A stretch of DNA of 64,000 nucleotides from Methylotenera sp. (GTDB lineage: Bacteria; Pseudomonadota; Gammaproteobacteria; Burkholderiales; Methylophilaceae). The notes beneath the pieces are model-generated. The model was not told where the DNA came from and searched no databases. It saw only the letters and a program-made list of their open reading frames with translations. Shown here in pieces: positions 48,486 through 58,820 of this stretch. The stretch lies in NCBI RefSeq assembly GCF_029945535.1, contig NZ_JAQSCU010000006.1, forward strand, positions 124,001 to 188,000, given 5' to 3'. Within the stretch, counting starts at the first letter, position 1; the number at the start of each line of letters is the position of its first letter. A program made the translations under genes and the position numbers.

Positions 48486-49106
48486 TTAAGCCAATAATGC
48501 TTTCACATCTTGAATGTTAGCACGCTCTGCATTGCTTCCATCGGCGGCACGCTTGGTTGCCACTCTGATTTCATCCACTTCAAATACGCTTAATTTAATG
48601 ACGCCTGTTGACATCTCAAGTGAGAAAACAGGTACTTTTTTGCGGTGCTCACCTTTTTTATCGCGTTTACCATCGTTCATCACGCGGTAAGTTTTTTCAT
48701 TGGTTTCAAACGGAATGTCTTGGTTAAGCAGAAACATTTCTACTTCTTTTAAGCTATCTGCAAACAAATGAATATGCGTTTCTGAGCCTAATCCAGCCGT
48801 GCCATCCAAAACTGAACCCGTTAAATATGGGTTGAATTTCTCTAAAAGCTTCATAGTAAACAGCGCATTTTTACGCAATTCACGTAAGTTTTCTGGCTGT
48901 TCATCACTTAAAAAAAGTGCATTGTAGAGTTTTAACTCTTCTTCAATTTCTGCATTCGAAGGCAATACGTCGCCATCTAACGCACCAGCCTGCCTACCTG
49001 CCTTTTTCTTTGCATAGGCGTAGTCAGAAATACCATCTTCCGCCATCATTCTGGCTGCTGATTGTGCAATAAGCTGTCGTAATTGCTGAAGGTTTTCTTT
49101 GGCCAT
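48486..49106 (-). CDS. Nucleotidyltransferase-like conserved protein
   Basis: A 206-residue cytoplasmic protein with a helical N-terminal half. The segment YLTGSVLDGTAGLGSETHIH followed by LFADSLKEVEMFLLNQDIPF resembles the GS-x-DxD-like core of minimal nucleotidyltransferases, although the Asp pair appears altered to SET..H. A basic segment (KRDKKGEHRKK) and a beta C-terminus follow. It ends convergent to the ECF pair and is 30 bases downstream of the PBP1A gene in the same direction. Catalytic activity is doubtful. Confidence 0.55.
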   Translation of the reverse strand: MAKENLQQLRQLIAQSAARMMAEDGISDYAYAKKKAGRQAGALDGDVLPSNAEIEEELKLYNALFLSDEQPENLRELRKNALFTMKLLEKFNPYLTGSVLDGTAGLGSETHIHLFADSLKEVEMFLLNQDIPFETNEKTYRVMNDGKRDKKGEHRKKVPVFSLEMSTGVIKLSVFEVDEIRVATKRAADGSNAERANIQDVKALLA

Positions 49107-49136
49107 AGAAGTTAGACTAACTATTAATTTAATTGA

Positions 49137-51653
49137 TCAGTGTGTATTTAATAACCTTGCGGCATTACTTTGGGCATCAGAATGTCCACTTGAAGGCGGG
49201 GGGCTGGGGCTTGTTGGTACTGGTCTAGCAGGCAATGCTATATCAGGTTGTAATACTTGCTGCGGCTGATTCGTGAGTGGTGAGTTCCCTCCAAGCTCAT
49301 CAGGATTTTGGCTCCCATCTAATAACGGTGGTAAATCAGCTTCAACTAATGGCGGAGGGTTCTCATGATAAAAATACTCAGTTACGCCACTATCATCTCG
49401 TGTGCCGGTGGTCGGGTCTATATTCATAGCAACCACTCCATCAGGCATACGCATTGCCATTTCAGGTGACCCTTTTAATGCGGTTGCCATATATTTAATC
49501 CAAATTGGTAAAGCAGCAGCAGCGCCAGTTTCACCTCTACCTAGTGGTTTTGGTGTATCAAAACCTACCCATGCGATAGCGACTTGTTTTGGGCTATACC
49601 CTGCAAACCAAGCATCTATATGGTCGTTGGTTGTCCCTGTTTTACCCGCAATATCGCTACGACCTAGTTTTAGTGCTTTAGCAGCAGTGCCGTTGCGTAT
49701 CACGCTTTGCATCATAGAGTTCATGATGAAGGCATTGCGACTATCAATCACACGCGGCGCGCCATTGCTAGCATGGTCAAAAACCGTTCTGGAAATCACT
49801 TTGCCATGTTGATCTACAATTTTTGAAATCAAATTTGGTTTAACGCGGTAGCCACCATTGGCAAATACGGCATACGCACTTGCCATCTGCCAAGGTGTTG
49901 CTGAGCCTGCGCCTAGTGCCATGGTGAGATAGGCTGGATGTTTTTTGGCTTCAAAACCAAAGCGCGTGATGTAGCTTTGCGCATAGTCAGGGCCTATATT
50001 CTTTAATACACGAATCGCAACCGTATTAACTGAGTGTGCTAATGCCTTTCTTAAAGTGATTGGGCCTTCAAATGAGTTCTCATAGTTTTGCGGTGACCAG
50101 TCTTTATTACCTGTTTCAGCCGCTGAAAAATTTAAAGGCGCATCTTCTACAATAGTTGCTGGGGTATAGCCTTTTTCTAATGCAGCAGAATAAATAAAAG
50201 GCTTGAAGCTTGAACCTGGCTGACGCCATGCTTGCGTGACATGGTTAAACTTACTCTGATTAAAATCAAAACCGCCAACAAGCGCGCGTATCGCCCCATT
50301 TTCAGGGTCAAGCGCGATTAAGGCAGACTCAACTTGTGGAAGCTGCACAACGCGCCAAGCATCTTCGCTTTTAATAACGCGGATGACCGCGCCTTCATTC
50401 AGCAGACGTTTAGATGGGTCTTTGTCATGCAGCATTTTATCGACAAAGCTTAAGCCCTTGTCTGTAATTACAATATCTTCGCCACTTTTTGTATGTGCCT
50501 GAATAGACTTAGGTGAAACGCTGGTAATGATTGCCGGAATAAAACCGTTAAATACTTCAAAATCATCTAAAGCGATATCTAGCGCATTCTTTTTATTTTT
50601 AGTTGAGTATTCAGGTACTGGCAATGATGCAATATCTAATACCTTCTCTGGACCGCGATAGCCATGGCGTAGATCGTAATCTAAAACGCCTTCACGCACT
50701 GCTGCGTTAGCTGCCTCTTGATTTGCTTTGAGAATGGTGGTGTAAACGTTCAGACCGCTACTATAAATCTCGTCTTGATATTGCGCATAAAGCGTGTCTC
50801 TAACGCTCTCGGCTACATAGTCAGCGGATAGGTCACGAGATTGTTTTGTTATCTTAAAACGTAAAGGTTGCTTAAGTGCGGCTTGATAATCATCCTCTTT
50901 CAAAAATCCAAAGCGAAACATGTCGTGTAAAACTTCTTGTTGACGACCCATTGAACGTTTTGGATTAGTAAATGGATTGTAGTTGGATGGTGCTTTAGGC
51001 AAGCCAGCAAGTAGAGCAGTTTCCGCAAGATTTAGTTTATCAAGGGTTTTCCCATAATACACTTGCGAGGCAGCAGCAAAGCCATAGGCACGCTGACCTA
51101 AATAAATCTGATTGATATAAAGCTCAAGTATCTTATCTTTACTTAAGCTATGTTCAATTTTAATAGCCAGTAAAGCTTCGTTGATTTTGGTAATAAGCGT
51201 GCGTTTGCCGTTGGGTACCGTAAAAAAGTTTTTGGCGACTTGCATCGTGATGGTGCTGGCACCCTCATGTGATCTGCCTGACACATTATTTTTAATCGCT
51301 CTTAATATCCCAGTGGTATCAATGCCGTTGTGCTGATAAAAGCGGCGATCTTCAATCGCCAGCACTGCATCTTTAAGGTTTTGCGGAACTTGGTCGATAT
51401 TAATAAAGGCGCGACGTTCTTCACCAAACTCACCGATTAAATAGCCGTCTTCGGAGTAAACGCGTAAAGGAAGCTTAGGCTGGTAGTTAGTGAGTGCATC
51501 AAGCGAGGGGAGTGAGGGATAAATAATTGCAGCAGCAATAGCGACAAGTGCTATTACAGATAAGCCGCCAACGAATATAGCTAGTAAAACATAGTGCCAC
51601 CATTTTGTAGGAGTCATGAAGTTTACGATTTCAATGGTTAGAATCGGCACCAT
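49137..51653 (-). CDS. mrcA: Penicillin-binding protein 1A (bifunctional peptidoglycan synthase)
   Basis: An inner-membrane class A PBP with a glycosyltransferase domain (catalytic E101 in AVLAIEDRRFYQHNGID, then GASTITMQVAKNFF and KILELYINQIYLGQRAYG). An OB-like insert follows, then a transpeptidase domain with QPGSSFKPFIYSAALEKG, SVNTVA and GKTGTTNDHIDAWF. The Pro/Ser-rich C-terminal tail (about 775-838) is disordered. The 838-residue length is normal. An internal ATG at 51617 (MTPTKWWHYV) is an alternative start. It is divergent from pilM, the usual ponA-pilMNOPQ arrangement. Confidence 0.95.
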   Translation of the reverse strand: MVPILTIEIVNFMTPTKWWHYVLLAIFVGGLSVIALVAIAAAIIYPSLPSLDALTNYQPKLPLRVYSEDGYLIGEFGEERRAFINIDQVPQNLKDAVLAIEDRRFYQHNGIDTTGILRAIKNNVSGRSHEGASTITMQVAKNFFTVPNGKRTLITKINEALLAIKIEHSLSKDKILELYINQIYLGQRAYGFAAASQVYYGKTLDKLNLAETALLAGLPKAPSNYNPFTNPKRSMGRQQEVLHDMFRFGFLKEDDYQAALKQPLRFKITKQSRDLSADYVAESVRDTLYAQYQDEIYSSGLNVYTTILKANQEAANAAVREGVLDYDLRHGYRGPEKVLDIASLPVPEYSTKNKKNALDIALDDFEVFNGFIPAIITSVSPKSIQAHTKSGEDIVITDKGLSFVDKMLHDKDPSKRLLNEGAVIRVIKSEDAWRVVQLPQVESALIALDPENGAIRALVGGFDFNQSKFNHVTQAWRQPGSSFKPFIYSAALEKGYTPATIVEDAPLNFSAAETGNKDWSPQNYENSFEGPITLRKALAHSVNTVAIRVLKNIGPDYAQSYITRFGFEAKKHPAYLTMALGAGSATPWQMASAYAVFANGGYRVKPNLISKIVDQHGKVISRTVFDHASNGAPRVIDSRNAFIMNSMMQSVIRNGTAAKALKLGRSDIAGKTGTTNDHIDAWFAGYSPKQVAIAWVGFDTPKPLGRGETGAAAALPIWIKYMATALKGSPEMAMRMPDGVVAMNIDPTTGTRDDSGVTEYFYHENPPPLVEADLPPLLDGSQNPDELGGNSPLTNQPQQVLQPDIALPARPVPTSPSPPPSSGHSDAQSNAARLLNTH

Positions 51654-51837
51654 TATAAATTGCTATGATGCACCTTGCTAATAAACAATAAAATAAAGCG
51701 TTAAAAAGTGTTAATTAAATCCACAATAAATTTGACCAATAAAAAAATTGCTTTACAGGGCTTAAAGTTGTTGATAGGATTTAATGTAAATTATTAGAAA
51801 TGAACGTAACTAACGAACCCAGAAAGGGAATTTCAGT

Positions 51838-52911
51838 TTGAAATTCAACTTTTTTAAAGAAAAGACCCCGCCGCTGATTGGAATCGACATCAGTTCTACT
51901 TCTATTAAGATGGTGGAACTGTCTGATGATGGTCGTGGTGGCTATAAGCTTGAGGGATATTCTACTGCGCCCTTAGCCAAAGAGGCTATGGTTGATGGGA
52001 ATGTTGGCGACCTTGAAAAAGTGGCTGATGCTATCAAGCAAGCTTGGAAACAATTAGGATCTCGTGAAAAACGTTCGGCGCTCGCCTTGCCTGCTTCGGC
52101 TGTTATTAGTAAAAAAGTTTTGATGAGTGCAGGTCTTCGTGAGGAAGATATGGAAGCTCAAGTGGAAGCGGAAGCTAATCAGTACATCCCATTCTCTTTA
52201 GACGAAGTGAATATTGACTTTCAGGTACTTGGCGCTGCACCAAATAATCCAGATGAAGTGGAAGTATTGATTGCTGCATCACGTAAAGAAAAAATTGAAG
52301 ATCGTGTCGCCGCCGCTGAAGGTGCTGGACTTAAAGTCACGGTAATGGATGTTGAAAACTATGCAACAGAAGCTGCTTACTCATTAGTCTCGAGTCAGCT
52401 TCCTAATTCAGGTCGCGAACAAACTGTCATCATCATAGACATTGGCGCATCGATGATGCATATTAATGTGTTGCATGATAATAAGTCTGTCTATACTAGA
52501 GAACAAAGTTTTGGTGGTGGTCAACTAACGCAAGAGATTCAACGTCGTTTTGGCTTGTCACTAGAAGAGGCTGAAATTGCTAAGCGCAAAGGCGGCTTGC
52601 CTGAAAGTTATGACAGTGAAGTATTGCAGCCCTTCATGCAGTCGCTCGCGATGGAAGTCGCCAGAGCTCTGCAGTTTTTCACCAGTTCAACGCAATATAA
52701 CCGTATCGATCATATTGTACTGGCAGGAGGTTGCGCAGCGATTCCTGCAATTGATGTTGTTGTGCAAGATAGAACACAAGTAAATACGATTGTCGCTAAC
52801 CCATTCCACAGTATGGCAATTAATACTCGACTTAAACAGCAGCAGGCGGCTACCGATGCGCCTGCACTTCTCATTGCATGCGGTCTTGCAATGAGGGGGG
52901 TGACGGTATGA
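51838..52911 (+). CDS. pilM: Type IV pilus inner membrane platform protein PilM
   Basis: A cytoplasmic actin-like ATPase-fold protein that binds the PilN N-terminus in the pilus alignment complex. The 357 residues include GIDISSTSIKMVEL, VEAEANQYIPFSLDEVNIDF, IIDIGASMMHINVL and HIVLAGGCAAIP. The start is TTG with AAAGGG upstream. First gene of pilMNOPQ; it overlaps pilN at ATGA. Confidence 0.96.
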   Translation: MKFNFFKEKTPPLIGIDISSTSIKMVELSDDGRGGYKLEGYSTAPLAKEAMVDGNVGDLEKVADAIKQAWKQLGSREKRSALALPASAVISKKVLMSAGLREEDMEAQVEAEANQYIPFSLDEVNIDFQVLGAAPNNPDEVEVLIAASRKEKIEDRVAAAEGAGLKVTVMDVENYATEAAYSLVSSQLPNSGREQTVIIIDIGASMMHINVLHDNKSVYTREQSFGGGQLTQEIQRRFGLSLEEAEIAKRKGGLPESYDSEVLQPFMQSLAMEVARALQFFTSSTQYNRIDHIVLAGGCAAIPAIDVVVQDRTQVNTIVANPFHSMAINTRLKQQQAATDAPALLIACGLAMRGVTV

Positions 52912-53489
52912 TACGCGTAAATCTGTTACCACATCGCCAAGTCAAACGCGAGGCGCGTCAGCGTGAGTTTGGCTTAATGGCATTGTTTTCAGCCATTGCC
53001 GCAGCAGTGATTATCTTTTTGGGCTACACCTACATCAACGCAAAAATAGATGCGCAGAATGAGCGAAATGCCCGCTTGGATGCTGCTATTGTGAAATTAG
53101 ATAAAGAGATTGCTGATATTAAGGATCTGAAAGATCAAATCAGTACGATGCTAGAACGTAAGCAAGTAGTTGAGAACTTACAAACTAACCGCAGTCAAGC
53201 GGTAGTAGTGCTTGATGAGCTGAGCAGACAGTTGCCGGAAGGTATGTACCTTAAGAGCATCAAGCAGCAGGGCAGTGTGATTTCAATAGAAGGTATCGCC
53301 GATACCAATGCGCGCGTTGCTACTTTGGTAAGAAATCTCTCCACATCAAATTGGATGGAATCTCCTAGCTTAGTTGAAATTAAGTCTGTGGTGGTCAATA
53401 CACTCAAGCAGAATGCATTTGCACTGAATGTTAATATTAAAGTTCCTAAAGTCGAAACTGATGAAAAGCCAGTTAAAGGTGGAAATTAA
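52908..53489 (+). CDS. pilN: Type IV pilus assembly protein PilN
   Basis: A 193-residue bitopic protein with the PilM-binding motif IRVNLLPHRQ at the N-terminus. One membrane helix (about 22-42) and a periplasmic coiled coil (IDAQNERNARLDAAIVKLDK) come next, then the ferredoxin-like domain. The ATG at 52908 was chosen over an upstream ATG because it begins the conserved MIRVNLLP and overlaps the pilM stop. Confidence 0.95.
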   Translation: MIRVNLLPHRQVKREARQREFGLMALFSAIAAAVIIFLGYTYINAKIDAQNERNARLDAAIVKLDKEIADIKDLKDQISTMLERKQVVENLQTNRSQAVVVLDELSRQLPEGMYLKSIKQQGSVISIEGIADTNARVATLVRNLSTSNWMESPSLVEIKSVVVNTLKQNAFALNVNIKVPKVETDEKPVKGGN

Positions 53490-53491
53490 TC

Positions 53492-54145
53492 ATGAAGTTA
53501 GATGATTTTAATAATATAGATTTTAATAATGCTGGTAGCTTGCCAGCTGCTGTTAAAGCTGTATTACTGGCATCCATATTTGTAGTTATTTTGGCCTTGG
53601 GCTACTACTTTTTATGGACAGATGCTTTTACTTCACTTGACACCGCAAAGGCAAAAGAGGATGAGTTACGGAAAGTTTTCCTCGATAAACAAGCGCAAGC
53701 AGTTAATTTGGCGGGCTATAAGCAGCAAATGGTGGATATTGAGAAAACCTTTGGTGCGTTATTAAAGCAGTTGCCAGACAAGTCTCAAATGGATGGACTA
53801 CTCACTGATATTAATCAGGCAGGCCTAGGTCGCGGTTTAGAGGTTGAACTTTTTAAACCTGGTCAAGAAACGCAAGCAGAATTTTATGCGGAAATGCCAA
53901 TTTCTATCAAAGTACTTGGTACTTATCATGACTTAGGGGCGTTTGCTACAGACATTTCTAAATTATCACGGATTGTGACTCTGAACGACATCTCAGTTAG
54001 CACCGGTAAAGATGTTAAGTCAAATAATGCAGATGCGATATTGGTGATGGAGGCTACAGCCAGAACTTACAGGTATTTGGATGCAGATGAGATAGCAACT
54101 AAGAAAAAAAATGATGCAAAAAATAAAGCAGGTGGAAAAAGTTGA
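53492..54145 (+). CDS. pilO: Type IV pilus assembly protein PilO
   Basis: A 217-residue partner of PilN. It has an inner-membrane helix (about 21-42), a coiled coil, and a periplasmic ferredoxin-like domain with LKQLPDKSQMDGLLTDINQA and YAEMPISIKVLGTYHDLGAF. The gene is 2 bases after pilN, and its stop overlaps the pilP start. Confidence 0.95.
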   Translation: MKLDDFNNIDFNNAGSLPAAVKAVLLASIFVVILALGYYFLWTDAFTSLDTAKAKEDELRKVFLDKQAQAVNLAGYKQQMVDIEKTFGALLKQLPDKSQMDGLLTDINQAGLGRGLEVELFKPGQETQAEFYAEMPISIKVLGTYHDLGAFATDISKLSRIVTLNDISVSTGKDVKSNNADAILVMEATARTYRYLDADEIATKKKNDAKNKAGGKS

Positions 54146-54696
54146 TGAATCCAGTGAGTTTGCGATTAAAACGAAAATCCGCATATAAGATGTGGTTCAA
54201 AATCTCATCGATTTGCTTGCTGAGTATTGGCTTGGCTGCATGTGGGGGTGGTGATGGTGATGATTTGGATAGTTTTATTAAAAACTCTGCAAAGGATATG
54301 CGTCCAAAGATTAAACCTCTGCCCGAGGTAAAGCCCTATCTTGCACTACAATATAATGCAGACGGTAAGCTAAGTGATCCATTTCGCTCACGTAAAGCGT
54401 CAAATAAAACTGGCATCCTGCAGCCCAATATGAGTAGGCCTAAAGAGCCTATGGAAGCTTACCCGTTAGAAAGTATTAAATACGTTGGTCAGCTTTCAAA
54501 AGTTAAACTCACTTATGCTTTGTTATTAACGCCAGATAATGGCGTCCAACAAGTAAAAGTAGGTAATTACGTAGGTCAAAATTTTGGCATGATCACAAAA
54601 ATTACTGATAGCGAAGTTGAGCTAAAAGAAATTGTGCAAGATGAGCTTTCAGGGGATTGGATAGAGCGAGTTTCTAATTTGCCATTGCAAGAGTAA
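54145..54696 (+). CDS. pilP: Type IV pilus lipoprotein PilP
   Basis: A 183-residue lipoprotein (lipobox IGLAAC near residue 31) linking the PilNO complex to the PilQ secretin. LSDPFRSRK and the C-terminal beta domain (ESIKYVGQLSKVKLTYALLL, VKVGNYVGQNFGMITKI) are typical. The start at 54145 overlaps the pilO stop (TGATG). Confidence 0.93.
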   Translation: MNPVSLRLKRKSAYKMWFKISSICLLSIGLAACGGGDGDDLDSFIKNSAKDMRPKIKPLPEVKPYLALQYNADGKLSDPFRSRKASNKTGILQPNMSRPKEPMEAYPLESIKYVGQLSKVKLTYALLLTPDNGVQQVKVGNYVGQNFGMITKITDSEVELKEIVQDELSGDWIERVSNLPLQE

Positions 54697-54751
54697 TTAG
54701 CGATTTAATAGAGACCTCTATTTAAAGTAATTAGAAATTTAAGGTGAAACA

Positions 54752-56926
54752 ATGAAAAATAACACATGGGTAGGCAAATTTTTACAGGTTTTTTTACTGT
54801 TGGGATTAACATTAGTTTCAGGTTTATCATTAGCTGAAGAGCAGTCCACGCTTAAAAATAAAATAGAGAGTGTAGATTTTTCATCTTTACCTGGCGGTAG
54901 AGTTGCTATTCATATCAAAACTACATCACCACTTACAAATGCACCTGCTGGGTTTACATTAAATAGCCCTGCACGAATAGCCTTAGATTTCCCAGGTCTC
55001 GCTAATGGCACATCTAAAACTAGTATTCAAGCCGACCAAGGCTCACTTAAAAGTATCACTCTTGCGCAAGCTAAAGAACGTACGCGCATGGTGCTAAATC
55101 TATCTAAAAATGTAGCTTATAGTACTACTGTGAATGGCAACAATGTCACTATTATGCTGCAAGCTAGCGAAGCAAGTGCAAGTGTTGGTGTGGAGACAAA
55201 GTTTGCTGAACCTACGCTAGGTCAACAACAGTTTGCAATTAATAATGTTGATTTTGCCCGTGGTAAAAATGGTGAGGGTCGCATAATTGTGGATTTATCA
55301 TCTGCTTCAGCTGGTATTAATATCAAGCAAAAAGGTAAAACAATCGTTGTTGATTTTCTTAACACGGATGTGCCTGCCAACTTACAGCGTCGCCTAAATG
55401 TGACTAATTTTAACACCCCAGTGATCTACGTTGACACCATGAAACAAGGTAAAAATGGGCAAATGGTGATTGAGCCTAAAGGCAATTGGGAACAATCTGC
55501 GTATCAAGCCGATAAGAAATTTATTATCGACGTGCGTCAGGTCGTTGAAGATCCTAATAAATTAGTTCGAGGCACCAAACCTGGCTATGCAGGTGAGAAG
55601 CTTTCGTTAAACTTCCAAAATATTGAGGTGCGTGCAGTTTTACAGGTGATTGCAGACTTTACAGGGCTGAATATCATTACAAGTGATACGGTTACAGGAA
55701 ACTTAACTCTACGCTTAAAAGATGTTCCATGGGATCAAGCTTTGGATATTATTACTCAAAGTAAAGGTCTATCAATGCGCAAAACTGGTAACGTTATTTT
55801 GGTAGCGCCTGCTGAGGAAGTTGCAGCTAAAGAAAAACAAATGCTTGAGGCCGCACAACAAATTAATGATTTGGAGCCAGTTCGTACAGAGGTGTTTACT
55901 CTAAAATACATGAAAGCAGAGTCTTTGAAAGACATACTGAGTGATCCAAAGCAGAAGATTTTATCTAAACGAGGCAGTGCTGTGCTAGATCCGCGCACTA
56001 ACACTGTATTTGTGCAAGATACATCAAAATATTTAGAGCAAGTGCAAGCGATTATCAGTAAAGTTGATGTGGCTGTTAAGCAGGTAATGATTGAATCAAG
56101 GTTGGTGATTGCTGATGATAAATATAGCAAGGCGTTAGGTGCTAGGCTTGGTATTACCCAATCTGGAGGGTCGAATAACATAGCTAGAACTTTAAGTGGG
56201 TCGTTAGGTAATAGACCTACAGCATTCACTCCTGCAACTGCGACATCTCCTGCTACGTTCACTCAAGGTACACACAACGGTACGATTCAAACAACTACAA
56301 CATCAAATGGCACATTAACAAGTTCAGATGGCTTACCTGACCTTATGTCAAATTTGGCTGTAGCAAATGCAACTGGTTCTATAGCATATAGTATATTTAG
56401 TAGAGCTGCTGGCTTAGTGCTTAATATGGAGTTGACTGCTATGGAGTCGGATGGACATGGTAAAATTGTTTCTAGTCCTCGCGTAACAACGGCAAATCAA
56501 CACAAAGCAAAAATTGCTGCGGGTACTGAAATTCCTTATTTAGAGGCAAGTAGCAGTGGTGCAGCAACAGTATCATTTAAATCTGCAGTGTTGAGCCTAG
56601 AGGTGACACCGCAAATTACACCAGATGATAAAATCATCATGGAGCTTGATGTAAAAAAAGACAGGGTAGGACAAGTATTCAGTGGCGTTCCATCTATAGA
56701 AACGCAAAATATTAACACTCAGGTACTTGTTGGTAATGGTGAAACTGCAGTACTCGGTGGTATATTTGAACAAACAGTACGTAATGATGTGGAAAAAGTG
56801 CCATTCTTTGGAGATTTGCCTGTTTTGGGTAATCTATTCAAAAAAAGAAGTACTCAGAATGATAAGCAAGAGTTGCTTATATTCATTACTCCTAGAATTA
56901 TGGACGATAGCTTAAGCTTGCAATAA
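54752..56926 (+). CDS. pilQ: Type IV pilus secretin PilQ
   Basis: The outer-membrane secretin through which the pilus passes. The 724-residue protein has a signal peptide (to about residue 28), two AMIN domains (about 35-135 and 155-235), an STN domain with LSLNFQNIEVRAVLQVIADF and an N1 domain. The secretin domain has SPRVTTANQHKAKIAAGTEI and ends VPFFGDLPVLGNLFKKRS plus LLIFITPRIM. A Thr/Ser/Ala-rich stretch (about 487-528) in the secretin domain is longer than usual. It is followed by a terminator. Confidence 0.96.
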   Translation: MKNNTWVGKFLQVFLLLGLTLVSGLSLAEEQSTLKNKIESVDFSSLPGGRVAIHIKTTSPLTNAPAGFTLNSPARIALDFPGLANGTSKTSIQADQGSLKSITLAQAKERTRMVLNLSKNVAYSTTVNGNNVTIMLQASEASASVGVETKFAEPTLGQQQFAINNVDFARGKNGEGRIIVDLSSASAGINIKQKGKTIVVDFLNTDVPANLQRRLNVTNFNTPVIYVDTMKQGKNGQMVIEPKGNWEQSAYQADKKFIIDVRQVVEDPNKLVRGTKPGYAGEKLSLNFQNIEVRAVLQVIADFTGLNIITSDTVTGNLTLRLKDVPWDQALDIITQSKGLSMRKTGNVILVAPAEEVAAKEKQMLEAAQQINDLEPVRTEVFTLKYMKAESLKDILSDPKQKILSKRGSAVLDPRTNTVFVQDTSKYLEQVQAIISKVDVAVKQVMIESRLVIADDKYSKALGARLGITQSGGSNNIARTLSGSLGNRPTAFTPATATSPATFTQGTHNGTIQTTTTSNGTLTSSDGLPDLMSNLAVANATGSIAYSIFSRAAGLVLNMELTAMESDGHGKIVSSPRVTTANQHKAKIAAGTEIPYLEASSSGAATVSFKSAVLSLEVTPQITPDDKIIMELDVKKDRVGQVFSGVPSIETQNINTQVLVGNGETAVLGGIFEQTVRNDVEKVPFFGDLPVLGNLFKKRSTQNDKQELLIFITPRIMDDSLSLQ

Positions 56927-56997
56927 TTGGATAAACCTTGAATATTTCTGTTAAATAAACTAAGCTTAAACTGACAGATTTGTAAGATTACCTTAAA

Positions 56998-57028
56998 ATG
57001 CCCATCATACTTGTGATGGGCATTTTTT
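56998..57028 (+). terminator. Terminator between pilQ and aroK
   Basis: A perfect 10-bp stem (ATGCCCATCA at 56998-57007 with its complement at 57014-57023) is followed by six T (57023-57028). Confidence 0.85.
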
Positions 57029-57048
57029 ATGCATGATGGGTGGCGGTG

Positions 57049-57591
57049 ATGGTTGGTAAATTGAACAATATCTACTTTATAGGCTTGATGGGCGCGGGTA
57101 AAACCACAATTGGCCGTTTGATTGCTAAGCAATTGGGCATGGTTTTTTATGACTCTGACCATGAGATTGAACGTAAAACTGGCGTTAAAATTCCTCTAAT
57201 ATTTGAATTAGAGGGTGTTGATGGATTTCGCAAGCGTGAGACTGCTGCCCTTGAAGAGTTATGCCAGCTCGAAAATATAGTGATGGCTACTGGTGGAGGG
57301 GCTGTATTATTGCCTGAAAATCGCGAGCTCTTAAAAATTAACGGCAAAATTGTCTATCTACGCGCAAGTGTGCATGACTTATGGTTGCGAACGCGTAACG
57401 ATAAATCTCGTCCGTTACTACAAGGTGGCAATATCAAGCAGAAGTTAGAGCAGTTATATATCGAACGAGATCCAATATATGCTGCATTAGCAGATTGTAT
57501 AGTTGATACAGGTGCTCAGTCAGCCAATGAAATCACTAGTTATATTGAACAATTGATTAAAGAATCTAGCGATAAAGAAGAAGTGAAATAG
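57049..57591 (+). CDS. aroK: Shikimate kinase
   Basis: AroK phosphorylates shikimate at the 3-hydroxyl. The 180 residues have the Walker A loop IYFIGLMGAGKTTIGRLIA, DSDHEIERKTGVKIPLIFE, FRKRETAALEEL and the shikimate site ATGGGAVLL. The ATG at 57049 is preferred to an upstream GTG at 57040. aroB follows 53 bases downstream, the conserved pilQ-aroK-aroB order. Confidence 0.95.
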   Translation: MVGKLNNIYFIGLMGAGKTTIGRLIAKQLGMVFYDSDHEIERKTGVKIPLIFELEGVDGFRKRETAALEELCQLENIVMATGGGAVLLPENRELLKINGKIVYLRASVHDLWLRTRNDKSRPLLQGGNIKQKLEQLYIERDPIYAALADCIVDTGAQSANEITSYIEQLIKESSDKEEVK

Positions 57592-57644
57592 ACGTTAAAA
57601 ACGCAAATACCCAATTTAAATTTACCTAAATATTATAAATAAAT

Positions 57645-58718
57645 ATGCAAACACTAAAAGTCGAGCTTGCTAACAGAAGTTACCCAATACATATAGCACG
57701 CAATCTGCTGTCGGATGCAAGCTTAATATTGCCACACCTTAAGCGCAAACATATAGCCATTGTGACTAACACAACCGTTGCACCATTATATTTGGATCAA
57801 TTGAGTAAAAGTCTGCAAGCTGCAGGTGTAACAGTCATCCCCATTATATTACCCGATGGCGAAGCTTATAAAAATTCGGAAACGCTCAACGTAATTTATG
57901 ATGCGTTGCTACAAAATCGCTGTGAGCGAAGCACTACATTAATTGCACTTGGTGGTGGAGTAATTGGTGATTTAACTGGATATGCTGCAGCTACTTATCT
58001 GCGCGGTGTGCCGTTTATTCAAGTTCCTACTACATTGCTATCTCAAGTAGATTCATCTGTCGGCGGCAAAACTGGCATTAATCATCCACTGGGCAAGAAT
58101 ATGATAGGTGCCTTTTATCAGCCACAGTTAGTCTTGGCCGATATTGATACCCTGCAAACACTACCACCGAGAGAGTTTTCAGCAGGTGTCGCTGAGGTCA
58201 TTAAGTATGGATTAATTCGCGATGCTGATTTTTTTGATTGGTTAGAAGCCAATATGGCCAGCTTGATGCAGTTGGATGAGCAAGTGCTAAGCTATGCCAT
58301 TTACCACTCATGTCAAAATAAAGCGGATGTCGTCGCCAAAGATGAGCACGAGCAAGGCGAGCGTGCTTTGCTAAATTTAGGCCATACATTTGGGCATGCC
58401 ATTGAAAATGCAATGGGTTATGGTGTTTGGTTGCATGGTGAGGCTGTTGCGGCAGGTACAGTCATGGCAGCAGACCTATCAAAACGCATGGGCTGGTTAA
58501 GTGAAAGTGAAGTTGCAAGAATTAAAAATAGTTTTGAAGCCGCAAGTTTACCAATTGTTCCGCCAAGCCTAGGTGTTGAAAAATATCTAGATTTAATGTC
58601 ATTAGATAAAAAGGTGGAAGATGGCAAAATACGCCTCATCTTGCAACAGGCAATTGGTAAATCAGTCATCACCAGTGACTATGATGCAGAGAAACTAAAA
58701 GAGACATTGGCAGTATGA
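57645..58718 (+). CDS. aroB: 3-dehydroquinate synthase
   Basis: AroB cyclises DAHP to 3-dehydroquinate using NAD and a metal. The 357-residue protein has [49 protein letters not shown] and [19 protein letters not shown] containing metal His ligands. It is transcribed with aroK. Confidence 0.96.
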   Translation: MQTLKVELANRSYPIHIARNLLSDASLILPHLKRKHIAIVTNTTVAPLYLDQLSKSLQAAGVTVIPIILPDGEAYKNSETLNVIYDALLQNRCERSTTLIALGGGVIGDLTGYAAATYLRGVPFIQVPTTLLSQVDSSVGGKTGINHPLGKNMIGAFYQPQLVLADIDTLQTLPPREFSAGVAEVIKYGLIRDADFFDWLEANMASLMQLDEQVLSYAIYHSCQNKADVVAKDEHEQGERALLNLGHTFGHAIENAMGYGVWLHGEAVAAGTVMAADLSKRMGWLSESEVARIKNSFEAASLPIVPPSLGVEKYLDLMSLDKKVEDGKIRLILQQAIGKSVITSDYDAEKLKETLAV

Positions 58719-58820
58719 TGATATAAAAGCACTCGAGACATTAAAAGATTAGCTTCACGTGTAGGAATATCTCTCGAATATCGCGAAAATAATGTCAAAA
58801 ACTGGAAAATATTAACCATA

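Noticed and set aside
55756-56262. 168-residue minus-strand ORF inside pilQ
   Set aside because: It is an antisense shadow of the pilQ secretin coding frame.
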